Shown here in pieces: positions 1 to 6,897 of a stretch of DNA of 9,593 nt. Source of the stretch: Anaerolineaceae bacterium (GTDB taxonomy: Bacteria > Chloroflexota > Anaerolineae > Anaerolineales > Anaerolineaceae). The stretch lies in NCBI GenBank assembly GCA_003501835.1, contig DNOU01000160.1, forward strand, positions 1-9,593, in the 5' to 3' direction. Positions within the stretch are counted from its first letter, which is position 1; each line of letters begins with the position of its first letter. A model generated the notes under the pieces. The model did no database searches. It had not been told where the DNA came from and saw only the letters and a list, made by a program, of their open reading frames with translations. Made by a program: the position numbers and the translations under genes.

Positions 1-672
1 TTGATCCACCAATCGGTCATCGGAGAAGAAGCCCTCAAACAGATGGAGATGGCGGATGAGTACCCCGATGTGGTGATCGGATGCGTGGGCGGAGGGACCA
101 ATTTCTCAGGCATTGCCTTCCCCTTCCTGCGTGAGAACCTCAAAGAAGGTCGAAAGACCCGCCTGCTTGCGGTGGAACCTGATGCTGCACCTTCGTTGAC
201 CAGGGGTGTTTACGAATTTGATTTCGGCGACACTGCTGGAACCACCCCAATCCTCAAGATGTACACCCTCGGGCATGACTTTATGCCGCCCTCCATCCAT
301 GCCGGCGGACTGCGCTATCACGGCATGTCGCCCACACTCTCGAGTCTTTACAATGCCGGTCTCATCGAAGCCGTTGCCGTTCCGCAAACCCGGGTCTTTG
401 AGGCAGCCGTGCTTTTTACCCGCTGCGAAGGAATATTGCCTGCGCCTGAATCATCCCACGCCATCCTGGCGGCTATTGATGAAGCTCTCGAAGCCAGGAA
501 GACCGGCGAGAAGAAAGTGATCCTTTTCAACCTCTCGGGGCACGGTCATTTTGATCTTTCAGCTTACGAAAAATACCTCACGGGTTCACTGGAAGATTAT
601 CAAATTGAAGATCAATCCCCCAAAAAGATCCGCGAACACCTTCCCATGGTGCAAGAACCGGCAAACACCTGA
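1..672 (+). CDS. trpB: Tryptophan synthase beta chain, TrpB2 type (3' part)
   Basis: This is the C-terminal 223 residues of a pyridoxal-phosphate enzyme that joins indole (or a related nucleophile) to serine to make tryptophan in the cytosol. Visible motifs are the phosphate-binding loop CVGGGTNFSG (about residues 28-37), AVEP (57-60), GLRYHG (103-108), EGILPAPESSHA (143-154) and NLSGHGHFD (177-185). The last differs from the GRGDKD motif of classical TrpB1 and, with GLRYHG, points to the TrpB2 subfamily, which is often found apart from trpA. The TTG at base 1 lies inside a conserved stretch (IHQSVIGEEA), so it is not the true start; the catalytic lysine and the N-terminal half lie outside the window. 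No trpA or other trp gene follows, and the gene ends just before a strong hairpin. Confidence in family is high; the TrpB2 subtype is from motif recall. Confidence 0.93.
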   Translation: MIHQSVIGEEALKQMEMADEYPDVVIGCVGGGTNFSGIAFPFLRENLKEGRKTRLLAVEPDAAPSLTRGVYEFDFGDTAGTTPILKMYTLGHDFMPPSIHAGGLRYHGMSPTLSSLYNAGLIEAVAVPQTRVFEAAVLFTRCEGILPAPESSHAILAAIDEALEARKTGEKKVILFNLSGHGHFDLSAYEKYLTGSLEDYQIEDQSPKKIREHLPMVQEPANT

Positions 673-680
673 ATTTGTCA

Positions 681-717
681 GAAACGAGGGGTGGCCGATA
701 ATGCCACCCCTCGTTTC
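681..717 (+). terminator. Perfect 15-bp hairpin after trpB, likely terminator
   Basis: Arms 681-695 and 703-717 are exact reverse complements with a 7-base loop (CGATAAT). The core is G+C-rich (GAGGGGTGGC with its partner) and begins 8 bases after the trpB stop. The bases after the core are GTTTC then A's, so a classical long T-run is missing; the GTTT at the base of the stem could act as a short U-tract. The same structure would form on the minus strand. A transcription terminator or 3'-end stabiliser for trpB is the simplest reading. Confidence 0.6.
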
Positions 718-781
718 AAAAAGGGGGAATCCGAACCTGTAGTATTGCAATCCAGTGGGTGAATCAGATAAGATAAGAGGG

Positions 782-3031
782 ATGATCAAGGATATGAATC
801 CAGCCTTTCTATCTCCAACCGGAGAATCTCCGATCATCCCCCTCGCCAGGCATTTGCCTTCCTGCCCGCCGGGCGTGATTAATCAATGGCTCCGGCAGAA
901 AACCCCACCCGGATCCTGGGTTCTGGACCCCTTTTGTTCCACTCCCCTGACTTCCCTCCAGGCAGCCAAGGCAGGATACAGGGTGCTTGTCACCAGCAAC
1001 AATCCCATTCTGGCTTTTGAACTTGAAATGCTTTGCCAGACTCCTGAAAAATCTGAATTCCAGGCGGCACTCGCCGAGCTGGCATCCACCCGAAGAGGGG
1101 AAACCCGGCTGGAGACAATGCTTCAGTCGTACTATCTCACACAATGTGCCACCTGCGGGCGTGAAATTCAAGCGGAGGCATTCATCTGGAAACGTGGTGA
1201 GCACTCACCGTATGCCCGCATCTATCATTGCCCGCATTGCGGTGATGAAGGTATCCACCCCGCGGTTGAAGCGGATGCTAACCGCCTGGCGCCGATTCTA
1301 CGCAGTGAACCACTCCACCGCGCTCGCGCGCTTGAAAAAGCCACACTTCCTGAAATGGATGCAGACGAGAGGAAAAATGTTGAGGAAGCCTTAAAAGTCT
1401 ATCCCGTGCGGGCATTGGTGGTGATCGTCAACCTGCTTAATAAACTGGATGCGTACCCGCATCATTCGGTCAATCGCAGGCTTCTCCAGGCACTACTGCT
1501 GCCTGTACTGGATTCCGGAACCAGCCTCTGGTCATACCCAGAAACCTCTGATACTCCTCATTTGCTTCAATCCCCTGCCGAGTTTATTGAAAAGAACCTC
1601 TGGCGCGAACTTGAATCGGCTATTGACCTCTGGCTACAGGCTTCTTCCCCGAACAAGCTCAATCTCTGGCCTGATCGTATCCAGGAACCCGGAATCATCC
1701 TCTTCCCCGGGCGTGCAAAGGAGTTTGCGAAACCTGAAGAACTTGAATTTTCAGCGGCAGTCTGCAATTTGCCCCGCACCAACCAGGCTTTCTGGACGCT
1801 TTCAGCTCTATGGTCAGCCTGGTTGTGGGGTAAGGAGATCAGCGCCAGGTATGCCGGGGTCTTGGGCCGCCGCAGATTTGACTGGCACTGGCATGCCCGT
1901 GCCTTGCAATCCCCATTGGAAGCGGTCAATCGCCTGACAGATGAAGGCACACCGGTTCTGGGTTTGGTGTCTGGTGCAGTGCCAGGTTTCGTGCTTTCAT
2001 CCGCTGCAGCGGCTTCAGCCGCTGGATTGAAGAATACAGGTGCTGTCTGCAAGCCTGACCGCCTTGAAATTCAATATCACTGGGAAAGCTCAAAGCAAAA
2101 ACCGATCGCGGGAAGAGAAAACCCGCAGAATATCATGCGTGTCGCCATCCGCCAGACCCTCATGTCTGCCGGGCAGCCTGTTAAATACCTGGCTCCCTAC
2201 GCCTCTGCGGTGAATGCGCTTGGCGAACTCCGGCTTCTCCCTGCGGTGGATGACCCCTTGTTTCCGGAAAAACTTGGGGAAATTCAGAACGGAATCTCAA
2301 AAATATTCCTGGATCGCACTTTCATCCGTCATTATGAGTCTGCTGCCCAGGACGTGGAGCTTGGTCAGTGGTACCTTGAAAACCCAGCAAACTGCGAGAC
2401 ACCCCTGGATGACCGGGTGGAAAGGGTAATTGTCAATCTCCTGCTGCGTGAATCAACCCTTACCGTCAGTGAGATCCAACAAGAGATCGCTTCCACCCTG
2501 GGGGGAATGATCGCTCCTGCAGATTCATTGCTGCAGGCCTGCCTTGCTTCCTACGCCGAGGTAGATACCACGAACGGATCGTGGCGGATCAAACCAGGTG
2601 AATCTCCCGCCGCAAGACGGGCTGATCTTGCGAAAATGCAGGGTTTTTTGACGGAAATTGCTGCCAGGATAGGCCTGGTCGCTGAAGGGTACCAGCCGTT
2701 GGTTTGGAAATCAGCAACCAATCAACAAATACAATACCGCTTTTTCCTGGGTGCTTCAGCGATTATTGATGAATATCTGGCGGATCAACCTGAGGAAAAT
2801 GTCGAGTCAGTTTACGTCTTTCCTGGAAGCCGGGCTGCCCTTATGCAATACAAATTGGATCATAACCCACGCCTGCGTGAACTAACCCGGCAGGGTTGGC
2901 ACTTCCTTAAGTTCCGCTACCTCATGGCTTTGGCACAGCGCACAGAACTCAACCTCGAATTGTGGCATTTGCTCCTGGATGGCGACCCATTGAGTGCAGA
3001 CAGAGATACCCAGTTGAGCATCTTCCTTTAA
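782..3031 (+). CDS. Degenerate zinc-ribbon DNA methylase-like protein, function unknown
   Basis: The domain order resembles large adenine-specific DNA methylases with an inserted zinc ribbon (COG1743/DUF1156 type). Numbering runs from the upstream GTG at 755. Residues 56-67, VLDPFCSTPLTS, match the SAM-binding motif I (VLDPFCGSGTTL) but lack its GSG. CATC (131-134) and CPHC (159-162) form a CxxC-CxxC zinc ribbon. At 336-359, AVCNLPRTNQAFWTLSALWSAWLWG sits where DPPY and its following helix (LSDxFYxWL) would be, with the DPPY replaced by NLPR. Residues 555-612 could be a winged helix, and 685-730 is a separate C-terminal segment. Catalysis therefore looks lost, and a DNA-binding or structural role is only inferred. 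Start: GTG 755 has no ribosome site, ATG 782 follows a TAAGAT -10-like box (769-774) and may be leaderless, and ATG 794 is also possible. No restriction gene is adjacent. Confidence 0.78.
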   Translation: MIKDMNPAFLSPTGESPIIPLARHLPSCPPGVINQWLRQKTPPGSWVLDPFCSTPLTSLQAAKAGYRVLVTSNNPILAFELEMLCQTPEKSEFQAALAELASTRRGETRLETMLQSYYLTQCATCGREIQAEAFIWKRGEHSPYARIYHCPHCGDEGIHPAVEADANRLAPILRSEPLHRARALEKATLPEMDADERKNVEEALKVYPVRALVVIVNLLNKLDAYPHHSVNRRLLQALLLPVLDSGTSLWSYPETSDTPHLLQSPAEFIEKNLWRELESAIDLWLQASSPNKLNLWPDRIQEPGIILFPGRAKEFAKPEELEFSAAVCNLPRTNQAFWTLSALWSAWLWGKEISARYAGVLGRRRFDWHWHARALQSPLEAVNRLTDEGTPVLGLVSGAVPGFVLSSAAAASAAGLKNTGAVCKPDRLEIQYHWESSKQKPIAGRENPQNIMRVAIRQTLMSAGQPVKYLAPYASAVNALGELRLLPAVDDPLFPEKLGEIQNGISKIFLDRTFIRHYESAAQDVELGQWYLENPANCETPLDDRVERVIVNLLLRESTLTVSEIQQEIASTLGGMIAPADSLLQACLASYAEVDTTNGSWRIKPGESPAARRADLAKMQGFLTEIAARIGLVAEGYQPLVWKSATNQQIQYRFFLGASAIIDEYLADQPEENVESVYVFPGSRAALMQYKLDHNPRLRELTRQGWHFLKFRYLMALAQRTELNLELWHLLLDGDPLSADRDTQLSIFL

Positions 3032-3036
3032 AAACA

Positions 3037-3060
3037 AAAAGGGAGGCGGACTCCCCTTTT
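3037..3060. terminator. Bidirectional terminator between convergent genes
   Basis: GGGAG (3041-3045) pairs with CTCCC (3051-3055) around a GCGGA loop, and flanking AAAA (3037-3040) pairs with TTTT (3057-3060) past a bulged C. Read on the plus strand the hairpin ends in TTTT; read on the minus strand it is followed by TTTTTGTTTTT, a very good U-tract. It lies between the stop of the methylase-like gene (3031) and the stop of the minus-strand gene (3069), so it can end both transcripts. Confidence 0.85.
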
Positions 3061-3068
3061 ATCGGCGA

Positions 3069-3806
3069 CTATCTGACCTGTTTGAAATTCACCAGTACCA
3101 GGTTTTTATCGCATGCTGAGAATGTCTCGACCGGCACTGCTGCCGAAAGTGCCACCATGCCTTGATCAGCCAACTGTAAATACAGTTCATCCTTTGAGTC
3201 GAGTGGTGTGGTGCCAAGCTCGAATTCGAAACCCGATTCTCCATACCACGCCTGAGCCGCTCCAGAGAGGGTGGTCATATCCACAGCTCTGCCGTTGTAA
3301 GATCCAGTCAAATGAACCGAAAGCCCTCTGACAGGTCTACCCTGCATATCCTGCACCTGACCGGCAATACCCTGCCAGCTGCAATCGCCATCCGGGTGAA
3401 ACACCAGGTTGGACATGGGGATGGGATTGCTCTTCAGGACAAAAGGATAGAGCACATCCAGATCCGAGGTGGGGGTCGGGAGGCTCACAGTGGGTGATGG
3501 ATTGGGTGTGACTGTTTCTGTGGGTGCAGTGGTGGCAGTCGGTAGAATGATGGGGGTGGAAGTTGCCGGGATTACCGAGAGGGCTGGTGTGACCACTGGG
3601 CTGGTTGCCAGCACTGGCAGCGTAGCCGGCGGAAAGGGATTCAAAGGGAGCACCGGATTCACAAAGATCGCGGCGACGATTAACACAACGATTCCCGAAA
3701 GGAAAAGCACAATCCAGGAGAGCACGTTCCACACCGCATCGCGCCTCTGGCGCTTGCGGCGTCGCTCCATCCTTTGTGCGATTTCTTCCTGATCTGCGAA
3801 ATTCAT
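3069..3806 (-). CDS. Membrane-anchored extracytoplasmic protein, function unknown
   Basis: This 245-residue protein has a strongly basic N-terminus (RMERRRKRQRR, residues 12-22), one membrane helix (about 26-48), a Pro/Thr/Ser-rich stalk (about 50-113) and a C-terminal domain (about 115-245). The basic stretch before the helix predicts the N-terminus inside and the bulk outside the membrane. The domain contains GIAGQVQDMQGRPVRGLSVHLTG (146-168), which resembles the beta-sandwich turn of carboxypeptidase-regulatory-like or CNA-B-like domains, and two cysteines (C142, C232) that could form a disulfide. Family assignment is weak. The start ATG has a good ribosome site (GGGGGAG, minus strand of 3811-3817) five to six bases upstream. 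It begins 24 bases after the stop of the upstream isomerase gene on the same strand, so the two are probably one operon. A cell-surface or envelope role is inferred. Confidence 0.85.
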   Translation of the reverse strand: MNFADQEEIAQRMERRRKRQRRDAVWNVLSWIVLFLSGIVVLIVAAIFVNPVLPLNPFPPATLPVLATSPVVTPALSVIPATSTPIILPTATTAPTETVTPNPSPTVSLPTPTSDLDVLYPFVLKSNPIPMSNLVFHPDGDCSWQGIAGQVQDMQGRPVRGLSVHLTGSYNGRAVDMTTLSGAAQAWYGESGFEFELGTTPLDSKDELYLQLADQGMVALSAAVPVETFSACDKNLVLVNFKQVR

Positions 3807-3830
3807 TTTGCTCCCCCTCTCCAGGGGTGT

Positions 3831-4715
3831 TTAAGGGATGGCGATCACGATTTGGGATGCTGCTTTGGCTGCATCCAGCCAATCTGAAAGCTTCTTTTCC
3901 TGCAATGCCCGCCGCGCATCAGGGGTCAATTCATGGTTCGCATCTCTTTCAATCACATAAATAATGTGGTACCCGATGGCGCTCTTGATCACTTCACTAT
4001 ACTGGCCCGGCTGCAAGGCAAAGGCTGCGGTTTCCACTTCGGGCTGGAGAAGATATCCCTGGGGAAACCAACCCAGGTCTCCTCCTGTCGTAGGATCATA
4101 AGTCATAGCCAGTGTTGCAAAATCCGCGCCAGCTTTGAGCTGAGCGAGAAGCTCACTGGCTGTTCCTTCCGTTTGTACCAGAATTTGCCGGGCGTGTACC
4201 TCATCAGCCAGGTCAGGCACTGAGTTGATGATCTGATCACGCTGCCAGGCTGCGGCGATACTCCTGCGCATGGCCTGGGCGAAAGTATCAGGTGTATAGT
4301 GATTGGTATTCTGCCATTCGGTTAACCTGTCCTGCCCGCCCATATCCGCCGCCAGCTGCTCAATCCGGCTCTGCAGCGTGGAGTCATCCACCATGTACCC
4401 ACCCTGGGTCGCTCCCTGCTCCAGCAGTAATTGATCGGTCAGATCTGCCAGGACTTTTTGTTTTTGCTCTTCCGCATTTGAGGTGATTCCCAGCTGGGAT
4501 TGGGCATCTTGCAGCCGGAGCAGCTCCTGCTGGTATTCTGCCAGGGTCACCCCCACCCCGTTAATACTGACTGCCATGGGTTCCAATGTGATCGTGGGAG
4601 TCATTACCGCAGTGGGCGAAGCAGAAGGTGTTGCAGGTGCCGGGGTTGGATTGCAGGCTGCGGCAATGAGAATGACAGCGATCGCAGGAAGAATAATTTT
4701 CTGAAAGGATTTCAT
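3831..4715 (-). CDS. Parvulin-type peptidyl-prolyl cis-trans isomerase lipoprotein (PrsA/SurA-like)
   Basis: The enzyme catalyses cis-trans isomerisation of prolyl peptide bonds and probably helps exported proteins fold outside the cell membrane. Residues 1-20 are a signal peptide ending IAAAC, a lipobox-like site with C21 as the lipidated cysteine; a Pro/Thr/Ser-rich linker follows (22-46). Residues 48-170 fit a SurA-N-type helical chaperone domain (ISINGVGVTLAEYQQEL-like start). The parvulin domain is at about 173-257, with HARQILV (174-180), DPTTGGDLGWFPQG (207-220), AFALQPGQYSEV (231-242) and GYHIIYVIER (248-257), all typical of PrsA/SurA parvulins. The length of 294 fits PrsA-like proteins. 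No ribosome site precedes the ATG, while a TATAAT ends only 7 bases upstream, which suggests a leaderless mRNA. It lies downstream of groEL behind a terminator, and is followed at 24 bases by the 245-residue anchored protein. Alanine at the -3 lipobox position is tolerated but not ideal. Confidence 0.92.
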   Translation of the reverse strand: MKSFQKIILPAIAVILIAAACNPTPAPATPSASPTAVMTPTITLEPMAVSINGVGVTLAEYQQELLRLQDAQSQLGITSNAEEQKQKVLADLTDQLLLEQGATQGGYMVDDSTLQSRIEQLAADMGGQDRLTEWQNTNHYTPDTFAQAMRRSIAAAWQRDQIINSVPDLADEVHARQILVQTEGTASELLAQLKAGADFATLAMTYDPTTGGDLGWFPQGYLLQPEVETAAFALQPGQYSEVIKSAIGYHIIYVIERDANHELTPDARRALQEKKLSDWLDAAKAASQIVIAIP

Positions 4716-4722
4716 CGGCTCG

Positions 4723-4728
4723 ATTATA
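4723..4728 (-). promoter_or_regulatory. TATAAT -10 box abutting the isomerase start
   Basis: The minus strand reads TATAAT exactly. Only 7 bases separate it from the ATG at 4715, so transcription would begin at or next to the A of the start codon. No convincing TTGACA stands 16-18 bases upstream and no Shine-Dalgarno sequence lies between the box and the start. The site lies between the groEL terminator hairpin and the isomerase gene, as expected for an independent promoter. Confidence 0.6.
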
Positions 4729-4742
4729 CCCGAATATTAAAT

Positions 4743-4776
4743 AGAAGACCCCGGCGAGTCAGTTTTGACTGCCGGG
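4743..4776 (-). terminator. Rho-independent terminator after groEL
   Basis: Arms 4750-4761 and 4766-4776 pair over 11 base pairs with one bulged G (4756) and a 4-base loop. On the minus strand the hairpin starts 20 bases after the groEL stop and is followed by a pyrimidine-rich, T-rich stretch (GTCTTCTATTTAAT). It should end most groESL transcripts before the isomerase gene. Confidence 0.75.
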
Positions 4777-4796
4777 ATCTGCGCTTCAAACAAAGT

Positions 4797-6431
4797 TTAG
4801 TAGTCCATCGGGGGCTGGGCGGGCATCGGGGGATTCTTCTCCGGGATGTCTGTCACCAGGGCTTCGGTGGTGAGGATCATAGCGGCGATGGAGGCAGCGT
4901 TATCCAATGCACCACGGGTAACCTTGGCAGGATCACCCAGTCCAGCCTTGATCATGTCGATGTATTCGTCGCGGATCACATCATAGCCAATGCGGTCATT
5001 CTTCTTGGATTTCTGGGCAGTGCGAACGTTCTCGACGACCACTGAACCGTCTTTACCGGCGTTCTCCGAGATCTTGCGCATGGGCATCTCGAGTGCTTTG
5101 CGTACGATCTTGATGCCGATGCCTTCGTCCTCGGTCTCAGCTTTGAGGTCATCCAGAGCGGGCATGGCATTGATCAACGCCACACCGCCGCCGGGCACGA
5201 TACCTTCCTCAACTGCTGCACGGGTGGCGGAGAGGGCATCTTCCACGCGGTGCTTCTTTTCCTTAAGCTCGGTCTCGGTTGCAGCGCCTACACGGATGAT
5301 GGCAACACCGCCGGAGAGCTTGGCAAGGCGTTCCTGCAATTTCTCGCGGTCGTAATCACTGGTGGTGCGGTCGATTTCGACACGGATCTGCTCGATGCGT
5401 CCCTTGATCTGAGCTTCGTCACCCTTGCCGCCAATGAGGGTGGTGTTGTCCTTATCGGCAACCACTTTTTCAGCCCGGCCAAGGTCTGAGAGAACCACTG
5501 AATCCAGCTTGCGCCCGGTCTCTTCTGAGATCACTTCAGCGCCGGTGAGAATGGCAATATCCTGCAGCATGGCTTTGCGGCGGTCGCCAAAACCGGGGGC
5601 TTTGATGGCCAGAACATTCAGCATACCGCGAATCTTGTTGAGCACAAGGGTGGCAAGAGCTTCGCTGTCGACATCTTCGGCAATGATGACGAGGTCGCGT
5701 TTCCCGGTCTGCACAAGTTTCTCAAGGATGGGAACGATATCCTGTGCGGCTGAGATTTTCTTGTCATAGATCAAGATGTAAGGATCGGGGATGACCGATT
5801 CCATATGATCGGTATCGGTGACGAAATAGGAGGAAATATAACCACGGTCAAACTGCATACCTTCGACATATTCCTTCTCAAATTCCAGACCCTTGGATTC
5901 TTCAACAGTGATCACGCCGTCTTTACCAACTTTGTCCATCACTTCGGCGATCAGATTGCCGATCGAGGCATCCTGGGCAGAAGTGGTGGCGACAGCGGCA
6001 ATATCCTCGCGGGTGGAAATGGGAATTGCCTGCTTTTTGATGGCTTCGGAAATTGCCTGAGCCGCAGTTTCAATTCCGCGCTTGAGCAGCATGGGGTTGC
6101 CGCCAGCGGCGAGTGTCTTCAGGCCTTCGGTCACGATGGAATGGGCAAGCAGGGTGGAAGTGGTGGTGCCATCGCCGGCGATGTCGTTGGTCTTGGTGGC
6201 TGCTTCCTTGATCAACTGGGCGCCCATGTTTTCAAACGGATCTTCGAGTTCGATTTCCTTGGCCACGGTCACACCGTCGTGCGTAACGGTGGGTGAGCCG
6301 AATTTGCGGTCGATGGCTACATTGCGTCCCTTGGGACCCAGGGTAGTCACCACTGCATCAGAAACCATATCGATGCCGTTCTTCAATTTGCGGCGTGCAT
6401 CTTCGCCAAAGACGAGTTGTTTTGCTGCCAT
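4797..6431 (-). CDS. groEL: Chaperonin GroEL (60 kDa)
   Basis: GroEL forms the double-ring, ATP-driven folding chamber of the cytosol with GroES as its lid. The 544 residues have the usual length and landmarks: LGPKGRN (31-37), HDG with D52, the GDGTT nucleotide loop with D87 (86-90), D398 in VEDALSATRAAVEEG, and the signature AAVEEGIVPGGG (405-416). KIVRKALEMPMRKISENAG (441-459) is the conserved equatorial helix. The C-terminus is EKNPPMPAQPPMDY, Pro/Met-rich instead of the common GGM repeats, but it keeps a terminal M. The ATG has AAGGAG (around 6441-6446, minus strand) about 9 bases upstream, and the gene starts 28 bases after groES. It shares the promoter and CIRCE operator before groES, so heat-shock derepression via HrcA is expected. 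Confidence 0.99.
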   Translation of the reverse strand: MAAKQLVFGEDARRKLKNGIDMVSDAVVTTLGPKGRNVAIDRKFGSPTVTHDGVTVAKEIELEDPFENMGAQLIKEAATKTNDIAGDGTTTSTLLAHSIVTEGLKTLAAGGNPMLLKRGIETAAQAISEAIKKQAIPISTREDIAAVATTSAQDASIGNLIAEVMDKVGKDGVITVEESKGLEFEKEYVEGMQFDRGYISSYFVTDTDHMESVIPDPYILIYDKKISAAQDIVPILEKLVQTGKRDLVIIAEDVDSEALATLVLNKIRGMLNVLAIKAPGFGDRRKAMLQDIAILTGAEVISEETGRKLDSVVLSDLGRAEKVVADKDNTTLIGGKGDEAQIKGRIEQIRVEIDRTTSDYDREKLQERLAKLSGGVAIIRVGAATETELKEKKHRVEDALSATRAAVEEGIVPGGGVALINAMPALDDLKAETEDEGIGIKIVRKALEMPMRKISENAGKDGSVVVENVRTAQKSKKNDRIGYDVIRDEYIDMIKAGLGDPAKVTRGALDNAASIAAMILTTEALVTDIPEKNPPMPAQPPMDY

Positions 6432-6459
6432 AGAATTTGCTCCTTAAAAAATGAATTCA

Positions 6460-6756
6460 CTACTTGGTGACAATTGCCAGGAGGTCTGATTCCCGCAAGA
6501 TCAGGTATTTCTTGCCTTCGATCTTGACCTCAGTGCCGCCGTACTTGGCAAAAAGCACAGTTTCGCCCTCTTTGACATCCATTGCGATGTGCTTCCCGTT
6601 TTCATCACGGTCGCCAGGACCCACTGAAAGAACAACACCCTTTTGGGGTTTTTCTTTGGCCGTTTCAGGTAAAACAATCCCGCCCGCTGTCACCTCATTT
6701 TCTTCAAGAGGTTCGACCACGACACGGCTGCCCAAAGGCTTCAAGTTTAGTGACAT
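6460..6756 (-). CDS. groES: Co-chaperonin GroES (10 kDa)
   Basis: GroES is the seven-membered lid that closes the GroEL chamber and drives substrate encapsulation. At 98 residues it has normal length. LKPLGSRVVVEP (5-16) opens the fold, the mobile loop lies at about 17-34 with the GroEL-contact motif GGIVLP (25-30), and GKHIAMDVKEGETVLFAKYGG (54-74) and EGKKYLILRESDLLAIV (80-96) are the conserved core and C-terminus. The ATG at 6756 has a near-ideal ribosome site, AGGAGG (minus strand of 6761-6766), 4 bases upstream. It is the first gene of the groES-groEL operon and lies directly behind the CIRCE element. Confidence 0.99.
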   Translation of the reverse strand: MSLNLKPLGSRVVVEPLEENEVTAGGIVLPETAKEKPQKGVVLSVGPGDRDENGKHIAMDVKEGETVLFAKYGGTEVKIEGKKYLILRESDLLAIVTK

Positions 6757-6790
6757 AATTCCTCCTGTAACAGAAATCTTTCGAATTTTT

Positions 6791-6817
6791 TTAGCACTCT
6801 CAACGTTAGAGTGCTAA
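6791..6817 (-). promoter_or_regulatory. CIRCE operator (HrcA-binding site)
   Basis: TTAGCACTC (6791-6799) and GAGTGCTAA (6809-6817) form a perfect 9-bp inverted repeat with a 9-base spacer, identical to the CIRCE consensus. It lies 34 bases before the groES ATG and covers the expected transcription start of the promoter just upstream. The HrcA repressor, itself folded by GroEL, is known to bind this element and release it on heat stress. No hrcA gene is in the window. Confidence 0.98.
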
Positions 6818-6825
6818 TTTCTTGT

Positions 6826-6854
6826 ATCATAATCGGCTTTGAAACTCAAGTCAA
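6826..6854 (-). promoter_or_regulatory. Sigma-A-type promoter of groES-groEL
   Basis: On the minus strand TTGACT (6854-6849) and TATGAT (6831-6826) are separated by exactly 17 bases; each matches the consensus at five of six positions. Transcription would start around 6818-6820, at the edge of the CIRCE repeat, giving an mRNA leader of about 60 bases that carries CIRCE. The arrangement is the classical HrcA-controlled heat-shock promoter. Confidence 0.85.
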
Positions 6855-6897
6855 GGGGATGAAATGCAATCTTATAGAATTCTGATAAACAGGGGGG

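Noticed and set aside
1..672. TTG at base 1 as a real start codon
   Set aside because: It lies inside the conserved region of TrpB2 and the enzyme's N-terminal half, with the catalytic lysine, must lie upstream of the window.
782..3031. Active DNA methylase of a restriction-modification or phage-defence system
   Set aside because: DPPY and the GSG of motif I are missing and no endonuclease or other defence gene is next to it.
3469..3560. G/T-rich low-complexity stretch as a possible repeat array
   Set aside because: It is the coding of the Pro/Thr-rich stalk of the minus-strand protein; similar stretches occur at the other stalks and there is no fixed repeat unit.
3831..3882. Second minus-strand frame (3337-3882) overlapping the anchored-protein and isomerase genes
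   Set aside because: It is a frame shadow: its translation is an out-of-frame reading of the 245-residue gene, whose own frame shows a membrane helix, stalk and domain.
5805..6296. 163-codon plus-strand reading frame opposite groEL
   Set aside because: It lies wholly antisense to a highly conserved gene, has a composition expected from reversed groEL codons and has no ribosome site.
6839..6897. Terminator after the second TPR gene
   Set aside because: I found no G+C-rich hairpin followed by T's on the minus strand here, so readthrough into groES-groEL remains possible.
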